A program made the position numbers and the translations under genes. The notes below the pieces were generated by a model, which did no database searches, had not been told where the DNA came from, and worked only from the letters and a program-made list of their open reading frames with translations. DNA of 64,000 nucleotides from an uncultured Actinomycetes bacterium (GTDB lineage Bacteria; Actinomycetota; Acidimicrobiia; Acidimicrobiales; RAAP-2): positions 1-64,000 of the forward strand of contig CAIKNP010000023.1 in assembly GCA_903828785.1 (NCBI GenBank), in the 5' to 3' direction. This document shows positions 16,144-25,312 of the stretch, in pieces. Positions within the stretch are counted from its first letter, which is position 1. Each line of letters begins with the position of its first letter.

Positions 16144-16983
16144 GTGACGATGCACATGACCGGGGTCTTTACCTGGCACGATTGGAATCACTGGCACGTC
16201 GCCTTCCTACCCAGCGCACTGCTCCTCGCCGCCAGCCTCTTCTACCTTCTGGGTGTCCGCTCTTCGGTGGCGTGGCCCCGCAGTTGTACGGTCTGGTGGA
16301 GCCTGGGTGTGGTGGTCACATTCCTCGCCACTCAGTCGGTTCTGGGCGTGTACGACATGAGTTACTTTTCGGCACACATGATCCAGCACTTGTTGCTCAT
16401 CATGGTGGCGGCGCCACTCTTCGCCTTGGCGCGCCCCCTCGACTTGCTCTACGAGGCGGGACCCCCGTCATTGCGGCGTTGGCTCGACGGGTCACTCATG
16501 AAAGTGATCACCCACCCCCTCGTCGCCTTTGTGGCGTATTTCGTCTTCATCCCTTTGGCCCACTTGACGGGTCTCTTCACCGCAATGATGCACCACGAGT
16601 GGCTTCACCACCTGGAACAAATTGGCTTCCTCCTCGTGGGATATCTCTTCTTTCGCGCGGCCTTCGGGCGTGAGCGGGGTCGTACCTTGCACCCCGGTCT
16701 CCGGGTGGTCTTCGTAATGGCGGCGGTCCCGGTAGACACCTTCACCGGGCTGGCCATTTTGATGAGTGTTCAACTCCCCTTCGCGGGCTACCTAGACACG
16801 ACTCCCATGGGTACGAGTACCACCCAGGCCCTCGCAATTTTCCATCTCGGCGGTGCCATTATGTGGATAGGCGGCGACGCACTGATGCTTCTCGCCTGCA
16901 TACCTATCGTGGTGCAGTGGGTGCGCTGGGAAACAGTGCAGACCAAAGTCTCGGACGCTGAACTCGACCGACTCGGCCTCTAG
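16144..16983 (+). CDS. ctaG: Cytochrome c oxidase assembly protein CtaG (caa3 type)
   Basis: 279-aa polytopic membrane protein of the CtaG_2 family, needed for copper insertion or assembly of cytochrome oxidase in Gram-positives. About seven transmembrane segments carry conserved histidines, including HWHVAFLP, HMIQHLLLIM, MMHHEWLHHLEQIGF and IFHLGGAIMWIGGDALM. The GTG start gives a normal N-terminus. Its TAG stop overlaps the TAG stop of the convergent kinase within a shared CTAG. Confidence 0.88.
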   Translation: MTMHMTGVFTWHDWNHWHVAFLPSALLLAASLFYLLGVRSSVAWPRSCTVWWSLGVVVTFLATQSVLGVYDMSYFSAHMIQHLLLIMVAAPLFALARPLDLLYEAGPPSLRRWLDGSLMKVITHPLVAFVAYFVFIPLAHLTGLFTAMMHHEWLHHLEQIGFLLVGYLFFRAAFGRERGRTLHPGLRVVFVMAAVPVDTFTGLAILMSVQLPFAGYLDTTPMGTSTTQALAIFHLGGAIMWIGGDALMLLACIPIVVQWVRWETVQTKVSDAELDRLGL

Positions 16984-18017
16984 AGCAGGCCGGCCTCAAT
17001 CGCAATCTCTTCGAGGTCCGATTCGGGTCGAGCCCCGAGGTGTTGAATAACCTCACCCGCGCAGAGCGAGCCCAGTTCGGCCGCCTCAACTGGGTCGGCC
17101 CCCAGGGCGAGCGAATACAAAAAACCGGCGGCAAATAAATCGCCCGCCCCGTTTTGGTCCACTACGTGCTCCACGGCCATTGCCGGAACACTGACGACCC
17201 CGCCAAGATTCACCACGTCCACCCCGGCTGGCCCGCGCGTAATTGCCGCGAGAATACCCAGCTCCTCGAGGGCGTCGTAAGCCCGCGACAGCGTCTCGGC
17301 CTGGAAGAGCGCCATGATTTCGGTCTCGTTGGCTAAGAGCACGTCCACGTCGCTCACCACGAGATCTAAAAAGTCACGGCGATGACGATTCACACAGAAC
17401 ATATCGGACAAGGACAAGGCCACCATGGAGTCGTGTTCGTGGGCGAACTCAATCGTTCGGGCGATGGCGGCCTTCGCGGGTGGCAAATCATAAAGATAAC
17501 CCTCGATATAGGTGATTTCGGAGCGGGCAATCAGGTCCGAGCGAATATCACTGGGACGCAGTTGGTTGGAAGCCCCGAGGTAGGTGGCCATGGTTCGCTG
17601 TGCGTCGGGGGTGACGAAGACGTGACAGCGTCCGGTAGCACCCTCGTGCGATTCGGCGATGCTCAAATCCAGCTCGGCCCCCAAGGTGCGTAAGTCGTGG
17701 GCGAAACGCTCACCAAACTCGTCATCGGCTACTTTGCCGATGTAGCCACAGGTGCCGCCCAGCATGGCAATCCCGGCGATGGAATTAGCCACGGAGCCGC
17801 CCGACATCTGCACGGTGGGGCCCATGGCCTCGTAGTACGTCGCCAGCTCATCAGCCTCAATGAGCGTCATCGCCGCTTTGGTCAATCCCAAAGTGGCGTA
17901 CGCGTCATTGGCGTCCTGGGCGATGATGTCGAGCATGGCGTTGCCAATACCGGTGACGGCCAGGCGATTGGGCCCTGGTTTCTGGCGCAGCGAAACGGGG
18001 GTGGGCGTTGTAGTCAC
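16980..18017 (-). CDS. PfkB-family kinase, adenosine-kinase-like
   Basis: 345-aa ribokinase-fold sugar/nucleoside kinase. GIGNAMLDI near residue 23, the GGSVANSIAG substrate region and the PfkB signature 2 as DQNGAGDLFAAGF (catalytic Asp) are visible. The DQNGAGD variant and overall layout resemble bacterial adenosine kinases, which would recycle adenosine released by AhcY (gene at 57458). Only 41 bp separate its start from divergent pepN, and TACGCT lies 6 nt before the GTG. Substrate is inferred, not proven. Confidence 0.8.
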   Translation of the reverse strand: MTTTPTPVSLRQKPGPNRLAVTGIGNAMLDIIAQDANDAYATLGLTKAAMTLIEADELATYYEAMGPTVQMSGGSVANSIAGIAMLGGTCGYIGKVADDEFGERFAHDLRTLGAELDLSIAESHEGATGRCHVFVTPDAQRTMATYLGASNQLRPSDIRSDLIARSEITYIEGYLYDLPPAKAAIARTIEFAHEHDSMVALSLSDMFCVNRHRRDFLDLVVSDVDVLLANETEIMALFQAETLSRAYDALEELGILAAITRGPAGVDVVNLGGVVSVPAMAVEHVVDQNGAGDLFAAGFLYSLALGADPVEAAELGSLCAGEVIQHLGARPESDLEEIAIEAGLL

Positions 18018-18023
18018 TGGTCA

Positions 18024-18029
18024 AGCGTA
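18024..18029 (-). promoter_or_regulatory. -10-like TACGCT, leaderless spacing to 18017
   Basis: Minus-strand TACGCT followed by TGACCA and the GTG start codon. It lies in the 41-bp gap shared with divergent pepN. Confidence 0.4.
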
Positions 18030-18058
18030 ATTGCTCCGAGACGATAACGTTATGAATT

Positions 18059-20554
18059 GTGACTGCTCCTACCAATCCCTATCGCCTCGATCGTTCCGTA
18101 GTGCCTTCGGCCTACCAAATTTTCCTCGAACCTGACTTGGTGAATTTCCGCTTCAACGGTCGCGTCGAGATCGCCCTCACCGTGCACGAGGCGACGTCGA
18201 TGATTCGGCTCAATGCGTGCGAAATGTCCTTGACGACGGCCACGATTCACGTAGGTGACCAGTCCTTCACTTCAGCCGTCGCTGAACAGGACGAAATCTA
18301 CGAAACGGCGACCTTCGTTTTCCCCGAAGAATTGCCCCTGGGTGAGGCGGTGCTCAGCATCGACTTCGTCGGTGAGCTCAACGACAAACTGACCGGCTTC
18401 TACCGCTCCATCTACGTCGATCCTTCGGGAGACAAGCACGTCATCGCCTCCACGCAGTTCGAGAACTGCAGCGCTCGCCGGGCCTTCCCCTGCTGGGATG
18501 AGCCGGCCTTCAAGGCCACCTACGAAACGACGCTCACCGTCGCCACGGGACTGGCCGCCTTTTCCAACACTCGCGAGATTGAGCGGGAGGATCTCGGTAA
18601 CGGCACCACTCGTTTCCACTTTGCCCCCACCATGAAAATGTCGACCTACCTCGTGGCTTTCATCGTCGGGCCCTTCGAAACAACCGCCGAAGTTGACGTC
18701 GACGGTGTGCCCCTGCGCATCGTGTACCCCAAGGGCCAGGGCCACCTCACGCAGATGGCCCTCGACGCCTCAGCCTTCGGCCTGCGCTGGTTCACGAAGT
18801 ACTTCGGGATCTCCTACCCCGGGGACAAAATGGACATGGTGGCCATTCCCGACTTCAACGCCGGCGCCATGGAGAACCTCGGTTGCATCACCTACCGTAT
18901 GACCGACCTCCTCATCAACCCCGAGACCGCCTCGCTCAGCGAGAAGGAGCGCGTCGCCGGAGTGATTCACCACGAACTCGCCCACATGTGGTTCGGGGAC
19001 CTCGTCACCATGGAGTGGTGGCAGGGCATTTGGTTAAACGAAGCCTTCGCCACCTTCATGCAGGTTTTGTGCACCAACGCGTACCGACCCGAATGGGAAA
19101 TTCTGCGCGGCTTTGGCGTCGATCGTCAGTACTCCTTGATGATTGACGGATTGCACAGCACTCGACCAATTGAATACGAAGTGATCTCTCCCGACGACAC
19201 TCGGGGCATGTTCGACGTCCTGACCTACGAAAAGGGTGGGTCGGTGTTGCGCATGATCGAGCAGTGGTTGGGCGCCGACACCTTCCGTGACGGTATTCGT
19301 CACTACCTCAACAAGCACAGTTACGCCAACACCGTTACCGCCGACCTCTGGAACGCTCTGGAGGAAGCATCGGGAGAGCCGGTGGGCCAGATTATGGACA
19401 CCTTTATCTTGCAAGGTGGCCACCCCCTGGTTCGATTCGAAAACGGTCGATTGACCCAGGAGCCCTTCGCCTTCGCTCCGGCCACCGGCCCGAGCATGAT
19501 TGGCCAGTCGTGGCTCGTCCCCCTCTTCACTCGTTCACTCGACGGTGGCGAAGTGACTCGACACCTGCTCGGCAGCGAATCCATCGAGCTCGGTCCGAAC
19601 ACCTTGGTTAACGCCGGTGGTGCGGGGGTTTTTCGCACCCTTTACGGCGACGCTGAATTCGCTCCCGTCGCGGCGCGAATCAACGAACTCGAGGGGCTGG
19701 AGCGTTTCACGGTGGTGGCCGACGCGTGGAGCACCATGTTGGCGAGCGCCTTTTCGTGGAGCAACTTCCACGCCTTGGTCGCCAGCTTGGGCACCCAGGA
19801 TGAGCCACCCGTGTGGAACATTGTCGCCGAAGCCCTCGACTACGTCAATCGGGCACTCACCCCTGAGCAACGTCCGCAGATCGCGCGCATTACTCGTGAG
19901 TTACTGACCCCCCACTTTGATCGCCTGGGGTGGGAGCCCGCCAGCAATGAGGACGAGCTGGTCGGCCAGACCCGCGCGCAGGTGATTGGCCTACTCGGTC
20001 GAATCGGCGGTGACGAGGCCATTCTCGCCGAAGCTCGACGCCGTTTCGAGGCCGACGAGGTGCACGGCAACTTAGCCGCGGTGATTCTGCGACTCGTCGC
20101 GTCCGAGGGCCAGTGGGCGGATTACGAAGTCTTCATCGAACGGTACCGGCGCCGGGCCACGCCCCAAGACGAGCAGCGTTACCTCTACTCGCTTGGTGGT
20201 TTCGGCAACGACGACATCGCGCTTGACGCCGCCAGCAAGTGCTTCACCGAATTCCGAAGTCAGGACGCCAACTCCATGCTGGGCGTATTGTCCTCCAACA
20301 TGGTTTCGGGTCCCACTGTCTGGCGGTACATGGCCGAACGCTGGGAGGACGCCAACGCGCAGTTCCCCCACGACTCGCGCTCGTACGCCACGCGAGGAGT
20401 GCGAACCTTCATCTCGGATCGGGCCTTCGCCGCCGAGGTCGAAGCCTTCCACCGAGCTCACCCCATTGCGGGACAGCAGCGCAGCGTCGAACAGAGCCTC
20501 GAGACAATGAATTTTGGCTTGAACTTCGCCGAAACGCTGCGAGCGCAGTTTTAG
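18059..20554 (+). CDS. pepN: Aminopeptidase N (M1 family)
   Basis: 831-aa zinc metallo-aminopeptidase that trims N-terminal residues from peptides. The exopeptidase motif GAMEN is at residues 269-273 and the zinc site HELAH at 305-309, with the third ligand Glu in NEAFATF about 20 residues later. The C-terminal ERAP1-like helical domain is present, so the gene is complete. No signal peptide: cytoplasmic, consistent with final digestion of peptides imported by the Opp system. The GTG start lies 8 nt after TAACGT, so essentially leaderless. Confidence 0.95.
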   Translation: MTAPTNPYRLDRSVVPSAYQIFLEPDLVNFRFNGRVEIALTVHEATSMIRLNACEMSLTTATIHVGDQSFTSAVAEQDEIYETATFVFPEELPLGEAVLSIDFVGELNDKLTGFYRSIYVDPSGDKHVIASTQFENCSARRAFPCWDEPAFKATYETTLTVATGLAAFSNTREIEREDLGNGTTRFHFAPTMKMSTYLVAFIVGPFETTAEVDVDGVPLRIVYPKGQGHLTQMALDASAFGLRWFTKYFGISYPGDKMDMVAIPDFNAGAMENLGCITYRMTDLLINPETASLSEKERVAGVIHHELAHMWFGDLVTMEWWQGIWLNEAFATFMQVLCTNAYRPEWEILRGFGVDRQYSLMIDGLHSTRPIEYEVISPDDTRGMFDVLTYEKGGSVLRMIEQWLGADTFRDGIRHYLNKHSYANTVTADLWNALEEASGEPVGQIMDTFILQGGHPLVRFENGRLTQEPFAFAPATGPSMIGQSWLVPLFTRSLDGGEVTRHLLGSESIELGPNTLVNAGGAGVFRTLYGDAEFAPVAARINELEGLERFTVVADAWSTMLASAFSWSNFHALVASLGTQDEPPVWNIVAEALDYVNRALTPEQRPQIARITRELLTPHFDRLGWEPASNEDELVGQTRAQVIGLLGRIGGDEAILAEARRRFEADEVHGNLAAVILRLVASEGQWADYEVFIERYRRRATPQDEQRYLYSLGGFGNDDIALDAASKCFTEFRSQDANSMLGVLSSNMVSGPTVWRYMAERWEDANAQFPHDSRSYATRGVRTFISDRAFAAEVEAFHRAHPIAGQQRSVEQSLETMNFGLNFAETLRAQF

Positions 20555-20557
20555 TAT
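20552..20557 (+). promoter_or_regulatory. -10-like TAGTAT overlapping the pepN stop
   Basis: The first three bases are the pepN TAG stop codon. The hexamer ends 6 nt before the ATG at 20564, predicting a leaderless mRNA for the GDT1-family gene. Confidence 0.45.
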
Positions 20558-20563
20558 GGCGCC

Positions 20564-21157
20564 ATGAGCATCGGGGCACTGCTGGGGGTCTTCGCCCTCA
20601 TGTTTCTCCTGGAGTTACCCGATAAAACCATGATTGCTACCGTCGTGATGGCGACACGCGCCCGGCCTCGCAACGTCGCAATTGGCGCCTCGTTGGGCTT
20701 CGTGGTGCAGATGGCTCTGGCCGTCGCCGCCGGCAGTCTCCTCACCCTCCTGCCCGCGCAAATCAAGAATCTAATCGTGGCCCTGCTCTTCTTAGGCGGC
20801 GCGGCCTTCCTACTCTTGGTCAAGGAGAAGGAGGAAGAGGACGAAGGTACCGCCGAAGCCCAACGTGAACGCCCAGGCACGGCCTGGCGAGAAATGTTCA
20901 CGGCCTTTAGCGTCATTTTCATTGGCGAATTTGGTGACCTCACCCAGATTCAAGCGGCCAACTTTTCCGCCAAATACCACCAGCCCATCGGCGTTTTTCT
21001 CTCGGGGTCCCTCGCGCTGGTGCTGGTCGCCTTCATTGGTGCCTACGGGGGTAAGTTTCTCCAACGCTACGTAGCGCTCGAAAAAATTCGCTTCGCCGGT
21101 GGCCTGCTCTTCCTGGCCCTCGGTCTCTACTCCCTGTACCAATTGCGGCACTGGTGA
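20564..21157 (+). CDS. TMEM165/GDT1-family cation transporter (UPF0016)
   Basis: 197-aa protein with six predicted membrane helices in two homologous halves. The family's E-x-G-D-K/R-T motifs appear as LELPDKT (first half, near residue 17) and GEFGDLTQ (second half). The halves are joined by an acidic loop rich in Glu/Lys (KEKEEEDEG). GDT1 proteins exchange Mn2+/Ca2+ for protons; the Pro and Leu substitutions mark a subgroup seen in Actinomycetota. Substrate inferred. Its stop overlaps the next gene's start by 4 bp. Confidence 0.85.
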   Translation: MSIGALLGVFALMFLLELPDKTMIATVVMATRARPRNVAIGASLGFVVQMALAVAAGSLLTLLPAQIKNLIVALLFLGGAAFLLLVKEKEEEDEGTAEAQRERPGTAWREMFTAFSVIFIGEFGDLTQIQAANFSAKYHQPIGVFLSGSLALVLVAFIGAYGGKFLQRYVALEKIRFAGGLLFLALGLYSLYQLRHW

Positions 21158-21792
21158 AAACCACCGACGAACTCTTCGCCTTGGCTGAAACCACGAAGGG
21201 TTTCATGCCCAGCGATGAGGGCCGAGCGCTCTACCAGTTCGCCCTGGAAGCCAAAGGTCTCACCTGGCTCGAGTTGGGGGCCTGGTGTGGCAAGTCGGCA
21301 CTGTATTTAGGGGCGGCGGCGCAGGAACGAGGGGCCGCTCTCTTCAGCCTCGATCATCATCACGGCTCTGAGGAAAATCAGCGAGGCTGGATCTACTTTG
21401 ATGAAGAGTTAGTGGACCCCTTCGACGGACGACTCAACACCCTGCCCACGTGGCAACAGACCATCGCGCGAGCTGAATTAGAACAGACCGTCATCGGACT
21501 GGTGGGCGCCGCTGAAGTCATTGCTCCCCACTTCGTTCAGCCGCTCGATCTCTTTTTCTTCGACGGAGGCCACGGCCACGAGGTCGCGTGGCGTGATTAC
21601 CGAACCTGGACGCCCAAGTTACGAGTCGGGGGAATATTCCTGATCCACGACGTTTTCCCCGACCCCGCCGACGGCGGTCGGCCCCCCTTTGAAATCTACG
21701 AGCACGCTCTGAACAGTGACCTCTTTCGAGAAGTCGGTGCCCAGGGCTCGTTGCGAGCCCTCGTACGGATTAACGCCCCCGGACTGGGCTAA
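21154..21792 (+). CDS. Class I SAM-dependent methyltransferase
   Basis: 212 aa with a Rossmann SAM site LELGAWCGKSALYLG (about 39-53), the acidic SLDHHHGSEENQ strand and a late DLFFFDGGHGHEV motif, as in Methyltransf_24 enzymes acting on small molecules or sugars. Starts on GTG within the preceding gene's stop (GTGA), so it is translationally coupled to the GDT1-family gene. It converges with the glycan cluster, overlapping by 4 bp. Substrate unknown. Confidence 0.8.
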   Translation: MKTTDELFALAETTKGFMPSDEGRALYQFALEAKGLTWLELGAWCGKSALYLGAAAQERGAALFSLDHHHGSEENQRGWIYFDEELVDPFDGRLNTLPTWQQTIARAELEQTVIGLVGAAEVIAPHFVQPLDLFFFDGGHGHEVAWRDYRTWTPKLRVGGIFLIHDVFPDPADGGRPPFEIYEHALNSDLFREVGAQGSLRALVRINAPGLG

Positions 21793-22859
21793 CAGCGCTT
21801 ACAGCCCGCAGAGGTCAAGTCCAAGGTTTCGGGCAGACTGCCGTGTCGAAAGATGTCCGACGCCGCGCTGGAGTTCGACAAGGCGTCGGCGGCGAGCAAG
21901 ACCGCCGCCACCGTGTAGGTCGAGTGCTCCGCCGTGGGGAAGGTCACCTCTTGGGGATAGACCCAACCCGTCAGGTACGACCCGTCCGCTTGTCGGTGGC
22001 GCTTGGTGGTCGCGAAGAGTTCCAGCGCGCGACTCGCGTCACCGAGGGCGTCGAGCGTCAATACGCACTCCGCAGTCTCCGCGGCGGTCACCCAGTCATT
22101 CGTCGATACGCAGCGAACACCTCGTCCGGCCAATACGAAGCGCTCCCAACCTTCGTGGAGCCGCGCCAAGCCGGCTGGTCCAGTCATGGCTCCCGATAAC
22201 ACGGGGTAGTACCAGTCCATGGCGTAGTGACTCTTGGGGGCGAAGAGCTCGTGGTGGGACCCCAGGGCGTGTCCTAAGCGGCCGGCCGAGAGTTCCCAAT
22301 CGGGTCGAGGCTCATCCAGCTGGTCAGCCAGCGCGATGGCGCAACGCAAGGAATGAAAGAGCGAGGACGAACCCGTGAGGAGGGCGTCGTGTTCAACCAC
22401 TCCACGTTCGTCAAGACTCCAGGCGACGGCACCTTCGGGTTGCTGAAAACGCAGCACGAAATCAATGGCCCGCTGCACGACGGGCCACAGCCCGAGCACA
22501 AAATCAAGATCGCCGGTCGCCCGCAGGTAGTGCCATAGTCCGGTGGCCACGTAGGCACAAACGTTGGTGTCAATACGGGAACGCTCAACGACCTGGTCCA
22601 CGTAGTAATTGAACCAGCTTCCGTCGGCCCGCTGGCTAGCGGCCAGCCAGGCGAAGGCCCGACGGGCTTCGTCGAGATGACCAGTCACCGTCAAGGCCAT
22701 CGCCGCTTCGACGTGGTTCCACGGGTCGGCGTGTCCGCCAGGGAACCAGGGAATCTGCCCACTGGGAAGTTGCGCCGCCACGAGGTAGCGGGCACTTTGC
22801 GCGATTTCCGCCGACGTGAGGACCCCGGGTACACCCGCCATCGTGTGGGTCGAGCTCAT
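21789..22859 (-). CDS. Alpha/alpha-toroid protein (prenyltransferase/glucoamylase-like)
   Basis: 356 aa rich in Trp, Ala and Leu helices with repeated motifs of the six-hairpin glycosidase/prenyltransferase-like alpha/alpha barrel: ARYLVAAQLPSGQIPWFPGG, WNHVEAAMAL, WLAASQRADGSWFNYY, and EHDALLTGSSSLFHSL. Such folds hydrolyse glycans or act on prenyl substrates. No signal peptide. It is the last gene of a three-gene unit with a methyltransferase and a GT4 enzyme, so a role in a surface or storage glycan is inferred. The C-terminal CKRC tail is odd. Confidence 0.65.
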   Translation of the reverse strand: MSSTHTMAGVPGVLTSAEIAQSARYLVAAQLPSGQIPWFPGGHADPWNHVEAAMALTVTGHLDEARRAFAWLAASQRADGSWFNYYVDQVVERSRIDTNVCAYVATGLWHYLRATGDLDFVLGLWPVVQRAIDFVLRFQQPEGAVAWSLDERGVVEHDALLTGSSSLFHSLRCAIALADQLDEPRPDWELSAGRLGHALGSHHELFAPKSHYAMDWYYPVLSGAMTGPAGLARLHEGWERFVLAGRGVRCVSTNDWVTAAETAECVLTLDALGDASRALELFATTKRHRQADGSYLTGWVYPQEVTFPTAEHSTYTVAAVLLAADALSNSSAASDIFRHGSLPETLDLTSAGCKRC

Positions 22860-23572
22860 CGTGGTTTTTCCACGTAGACCACCAGCGACTTACCGAGCAG
22901 GGGGTTAAGCAGGGTATCGAGCCAGCGGGTAAAACGGGGTTTCCTCATCATGTCCCACACCAAGAACTGGTGGTAGCGCCGGACCAGCGGGTGGTCATTG
23001 TTACTGGTCCCCACCAGGCACTTCAGCCACCAGTAGGGGCTGTGTAGAGCGTGGGAGTAGTGGTGGCCCCGCACGCGGAAACCGGCGCGACGTAGACGTG
23101 ATTCCAGAACCGAGCGGGTATAGATGCGAATATGCCCGCCCGGCACGTTGTGATACTCCTCAGAAAGCCACCAATTGATGCGTTCCGGTCCGGTGCGCGG
23201 AACGGTAACCGCCATCGTGCCGCCGGGGCGCAACACGCGCCACAGTTCGCTCATCGCCACGGTGTCGGCTACGAGGTGTTCGAGGATCTCGGAACAGATG
23301 ACGCGGTCGAAGACCTCGTCGGCAAAGGGCAGCGCCAGGGCGTCACCCTGGAGGGCCACCGCGCGCGTCGTGGCGGGATCGAACTCGCCCTCCATAGCCA
23401 TGGCGTGGAACATTGACCGAGTCGACAGCATCTCGTCCCGACCGGCGTCGAGGGCCACCACGTGGGCGCCGTGGCGAAGAGTGGCGAAGGCGTGACGACC
23501 AAAACCGGCGCCAAGATCGAGCACCTCATTGCCACGACGCACGTCCAGTCGCTGGTAGTTCACCGTCAGCAT
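22856..23572 (-). CDS. Class I SAM-dependent methyltransferase (Methyltransf_11)
   Basis: 238 aa. SAM motif I LDLGAGFGRHAF near residue 19, acidic strand VALDAGRDEM, motif LPFADEVFDRVICSEILEHL and LRPGGTMAVTVP identify a Methyltransf_11 enzyme. A C-terminal block with HSPYWWLKCL is of the type seen in methyltransferases of glycan and lipid clusters. It overlaps both neighbours (TAATG with the GT4 gene), so the three genes are one transcriptional unit. Confidence 0.82.
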   Translation of the reverse strand: MLTVNYQRLDVRRGNEVLDLGAGFGRHAFATLRHGAHVVALDAGRDEMLSTRSMFHAMAMEGEFDPATTRAVALQGDALALPFADEVFDRVICSEILEHLVADTVAMSELWRVLRPGGTMAVTVPRTGPERINWWLSEEYHNVPGGHIRIYTRSVLESRLRRAGFRVRGHHYSHALHSPYWWLKCLVGTSNNDHPLVRRYHQFLVWDMMRKPRFTRWLDTLLNPLLGKSLVVYVEKPR

Positions 23573-24936
23573 TAGCGAAAGTCCACCGCTTCGGGTAGGT
23601 CGCGTCCCGCGAGGACGGCCTCGTAGCAGGCCGCCGTTCCCCGAGCCGTTACTTCCCAGGTGAAACGCTCCATCACTCGCGCCCTTCCGGCCCGACCCAT
23701 CGCGGCGCGCCGATCGGGATCATCCAAAAGGGTGGCGATGGCGGTGGCCAGAGCGGCGGGGTTATTTGGCTCAACGAGCACCCCAGCTTCGTGACCCATG
23801 ACTTCGGGCAGAGCGCCTCCAGTGGTGGCCACCACCGCAACGCCACAGGCCATGGCCTCAATAGCCGGAAGTGAAAAACCTTCGTAGAGACTGGGGATGA
23901 CGGCGATTTCCGCTTCGCCGTAAAGGCGAGCCATCTCTTCGTCGCTGACCCCCGAAATGGTGGTCACGCAATCGCTCAGCCCCAAGCGCTCGATCGCCCG
24001 GGCCACGGCCCCTTCACTCTTGGGGCGACCGATTATGACCAGGGCAATGCTTCGTTCACGACGTAGCAAGGCTGCCGCTTCGAGGAGGGGAACGAGTCCC
24101 TTCATGGCGACGTCTGAACTCGTCGTCACCATCAATCGACCGGGCTGAGGAATTGCCCCCTCGTAGGGTCGAAAGACCTCGTGGTCGACGCCCACCGGGA
24201 CAACGGTAAGTCGAGAAAGCGGCACGTCCATTTGCTGGTGGATATCTCGACGCGAGTTGTGCGACACCGTCAAGACGGCGGGCAGTTGCTGCACCACTCG
24301 TATTTGCATGCGCAAAAAGCCGTACCACCGCCAGGAGCCGAATCGCTGTTTCAACGATTCGGCGTGGGCGAGGGCGATGCGTCGATCCACGGTAATGGGG
24401 TGGTGCAGGGTCTCGAGTACCGGCCAACCGTCGTAATGCAGATCAAGAATGCCCGTCGCCATGCACTGGTTGTCGTGGAGCAGATCGAATTCTTCTCGAC
24501 GGGCGCGCAATACCTTTTTCACCCGCATACCGAAAGTCCAAGGCTCCGCGAATCCACCGGTCTTCGTGGTGAGGAATTCGACAAGGTCGGGCCACGAGCG
24601 AAACTCGGCCAAGGCCGGGGTTCGCCAAGGGTCGGGGTCGCGATAGAGGTCGAGGCTGGGAATAGGCGTGAAACCCACTCCCTCGTCGAGGAGGGGCCAG
24701 GGTGGACCTGAAAACACCTCAACGCTGTGGCCGAGGCGCACCAGCTCACGGGTGACGTGACGGGTGTACACGCCCTGCCCCCCGACGCGTGGATTCCCTC
24801 GATAGACCACGAAAGCGATACGGCGCTTACCCGCCTGCGCAGCTCGAGCGGCGACTGGTGTGGGGATGGGCAGGTCCCGCGTTCGAGCGAGGGAAGCCGC
24901 ACGCTTCGCGCGTCGATCAGACCGCCGAGACACCAC
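23572..24936 (-). CDS. Glycosyltransferase family 4
   Basis: 454-aa GT-B fold retaining glycosyltransferase. The N-terminal domain begins at RRIAFVVYRGNPRVGGQGVY (about residue 38). The donor-binding domain carries VPVGVDHEVF, the E-x7-E motif within PSLYEGFSLPAIEAMACG, and GVLVEPNNP. A basic N-terminal extension of about 35 residues precedes the fold. It heads the operon with the methyltransferase and alpha/alpha-barrel genes; acceptor and donor are unknown. Confidence 0.85.
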   Translation of the reverse strand: MVSRRSDRRAKRAASLARTRDLPIPTPVAARAAQAGKRRIAFVVYRGNPRVGGQGVYTRHVTRELVRLGHSVEVFSGPPWPLLDEGVGFTPIPSLDLYRDPDPWRTPALAEFRSWPDLVEFLTTKTGGFAEPWTFGMRVKKVLRARREEFDLLHDNQCMATGILDLHYDGWPVLETLHHPITVDRRIALAHAESLKQRFGSWRWYGFLRMQIRVVQQLPAVLTVSHNSRRDIHQQMDVPLSRLTVVPVGVDHEVFRPYEGAIPQPGRLMVTTSSDVAMKGLVPLLEAAALLRRERSIALVIIGRPKSEGAVARAIERLGLSDCVTTISGVSDEEMARLYGEAEIAVIPSLYEGFSLPAIEAMACGVAVVATTGGALPEVMGHEAGVLVEPNNPAALATAIATLLDDPDRRAAMGRAGRARVMERFTWEVTARGTAACYEAVLAGRDLPEAVDFR

Positions 24937-24947
24937 TGGTGAACCGA

Positions 24948-25277
24948 TTACAGTGAACGGTAACGGGGAACGTAGCCACCGACGCCCAGCGAGACCGACT
25001 CGGCGTTATCGATGTTTTCGTCAAGTCCACCAATGACTTCCGTAACCCACGAGAGGCGATCTTTCAGGATGCGCGTTACCCCACCCTGGAGCGTGTCGGT
25101 GGAGATGGCGCAACTCGAGCAGGCGCCGCCCAGTTGCACTTCAACCACGCCCGCTTCGACGTCGGCCCGAACCAGCACTAAGTCGCCACCGTCCGCTTGC
25201 ACCGAAGGACGCATTAAATCAATCAGGCTCTGCAGGGCCTTGAGGCGAGTTGAGCGTTCCTGATCGGTGAGTTCCAT
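24948..25277 (-). CDS. NifU-like Fe-S scaffold/carrier protein
   Basis: 109 aa corresponding to the Nfu domain: RPSVQADGGDLVLV, then the CSSC cluster-binding motif in GGACSSCAISTDTL, then TRILKDRLSWVTEV. It binds a 4Fe-4S cluster for delivery to client enzymes. A short divergent C-terminal tail ends PRYRSL. CAGAAT lies 6 nt before the ATG, one base off the leaderless pattern. Confidence 0.88.
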   Translation of the reverse strand: MELTDQERSTRLKALQSLIDLMRPSVQADGGDLVLVRADVEAGVVEVQLGGACSSCAISTDTLQGGVTRILKDRLSWVTEVIGGLDENIDNAESVSLGVGGYVPRYRSL

Positions 25278-25312
25278 CCCTCTATTCTGCCGTATTCGAC
25301 GTACTTCGTGCC

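Noticed and set aside
15741-16673. 310-aa plus-strand open frame across 15.7-16.7 kb
   Set aside because: It overlaps the small membrane protein and ctaG, is rich in Pro/Arg, and shows no family motif.
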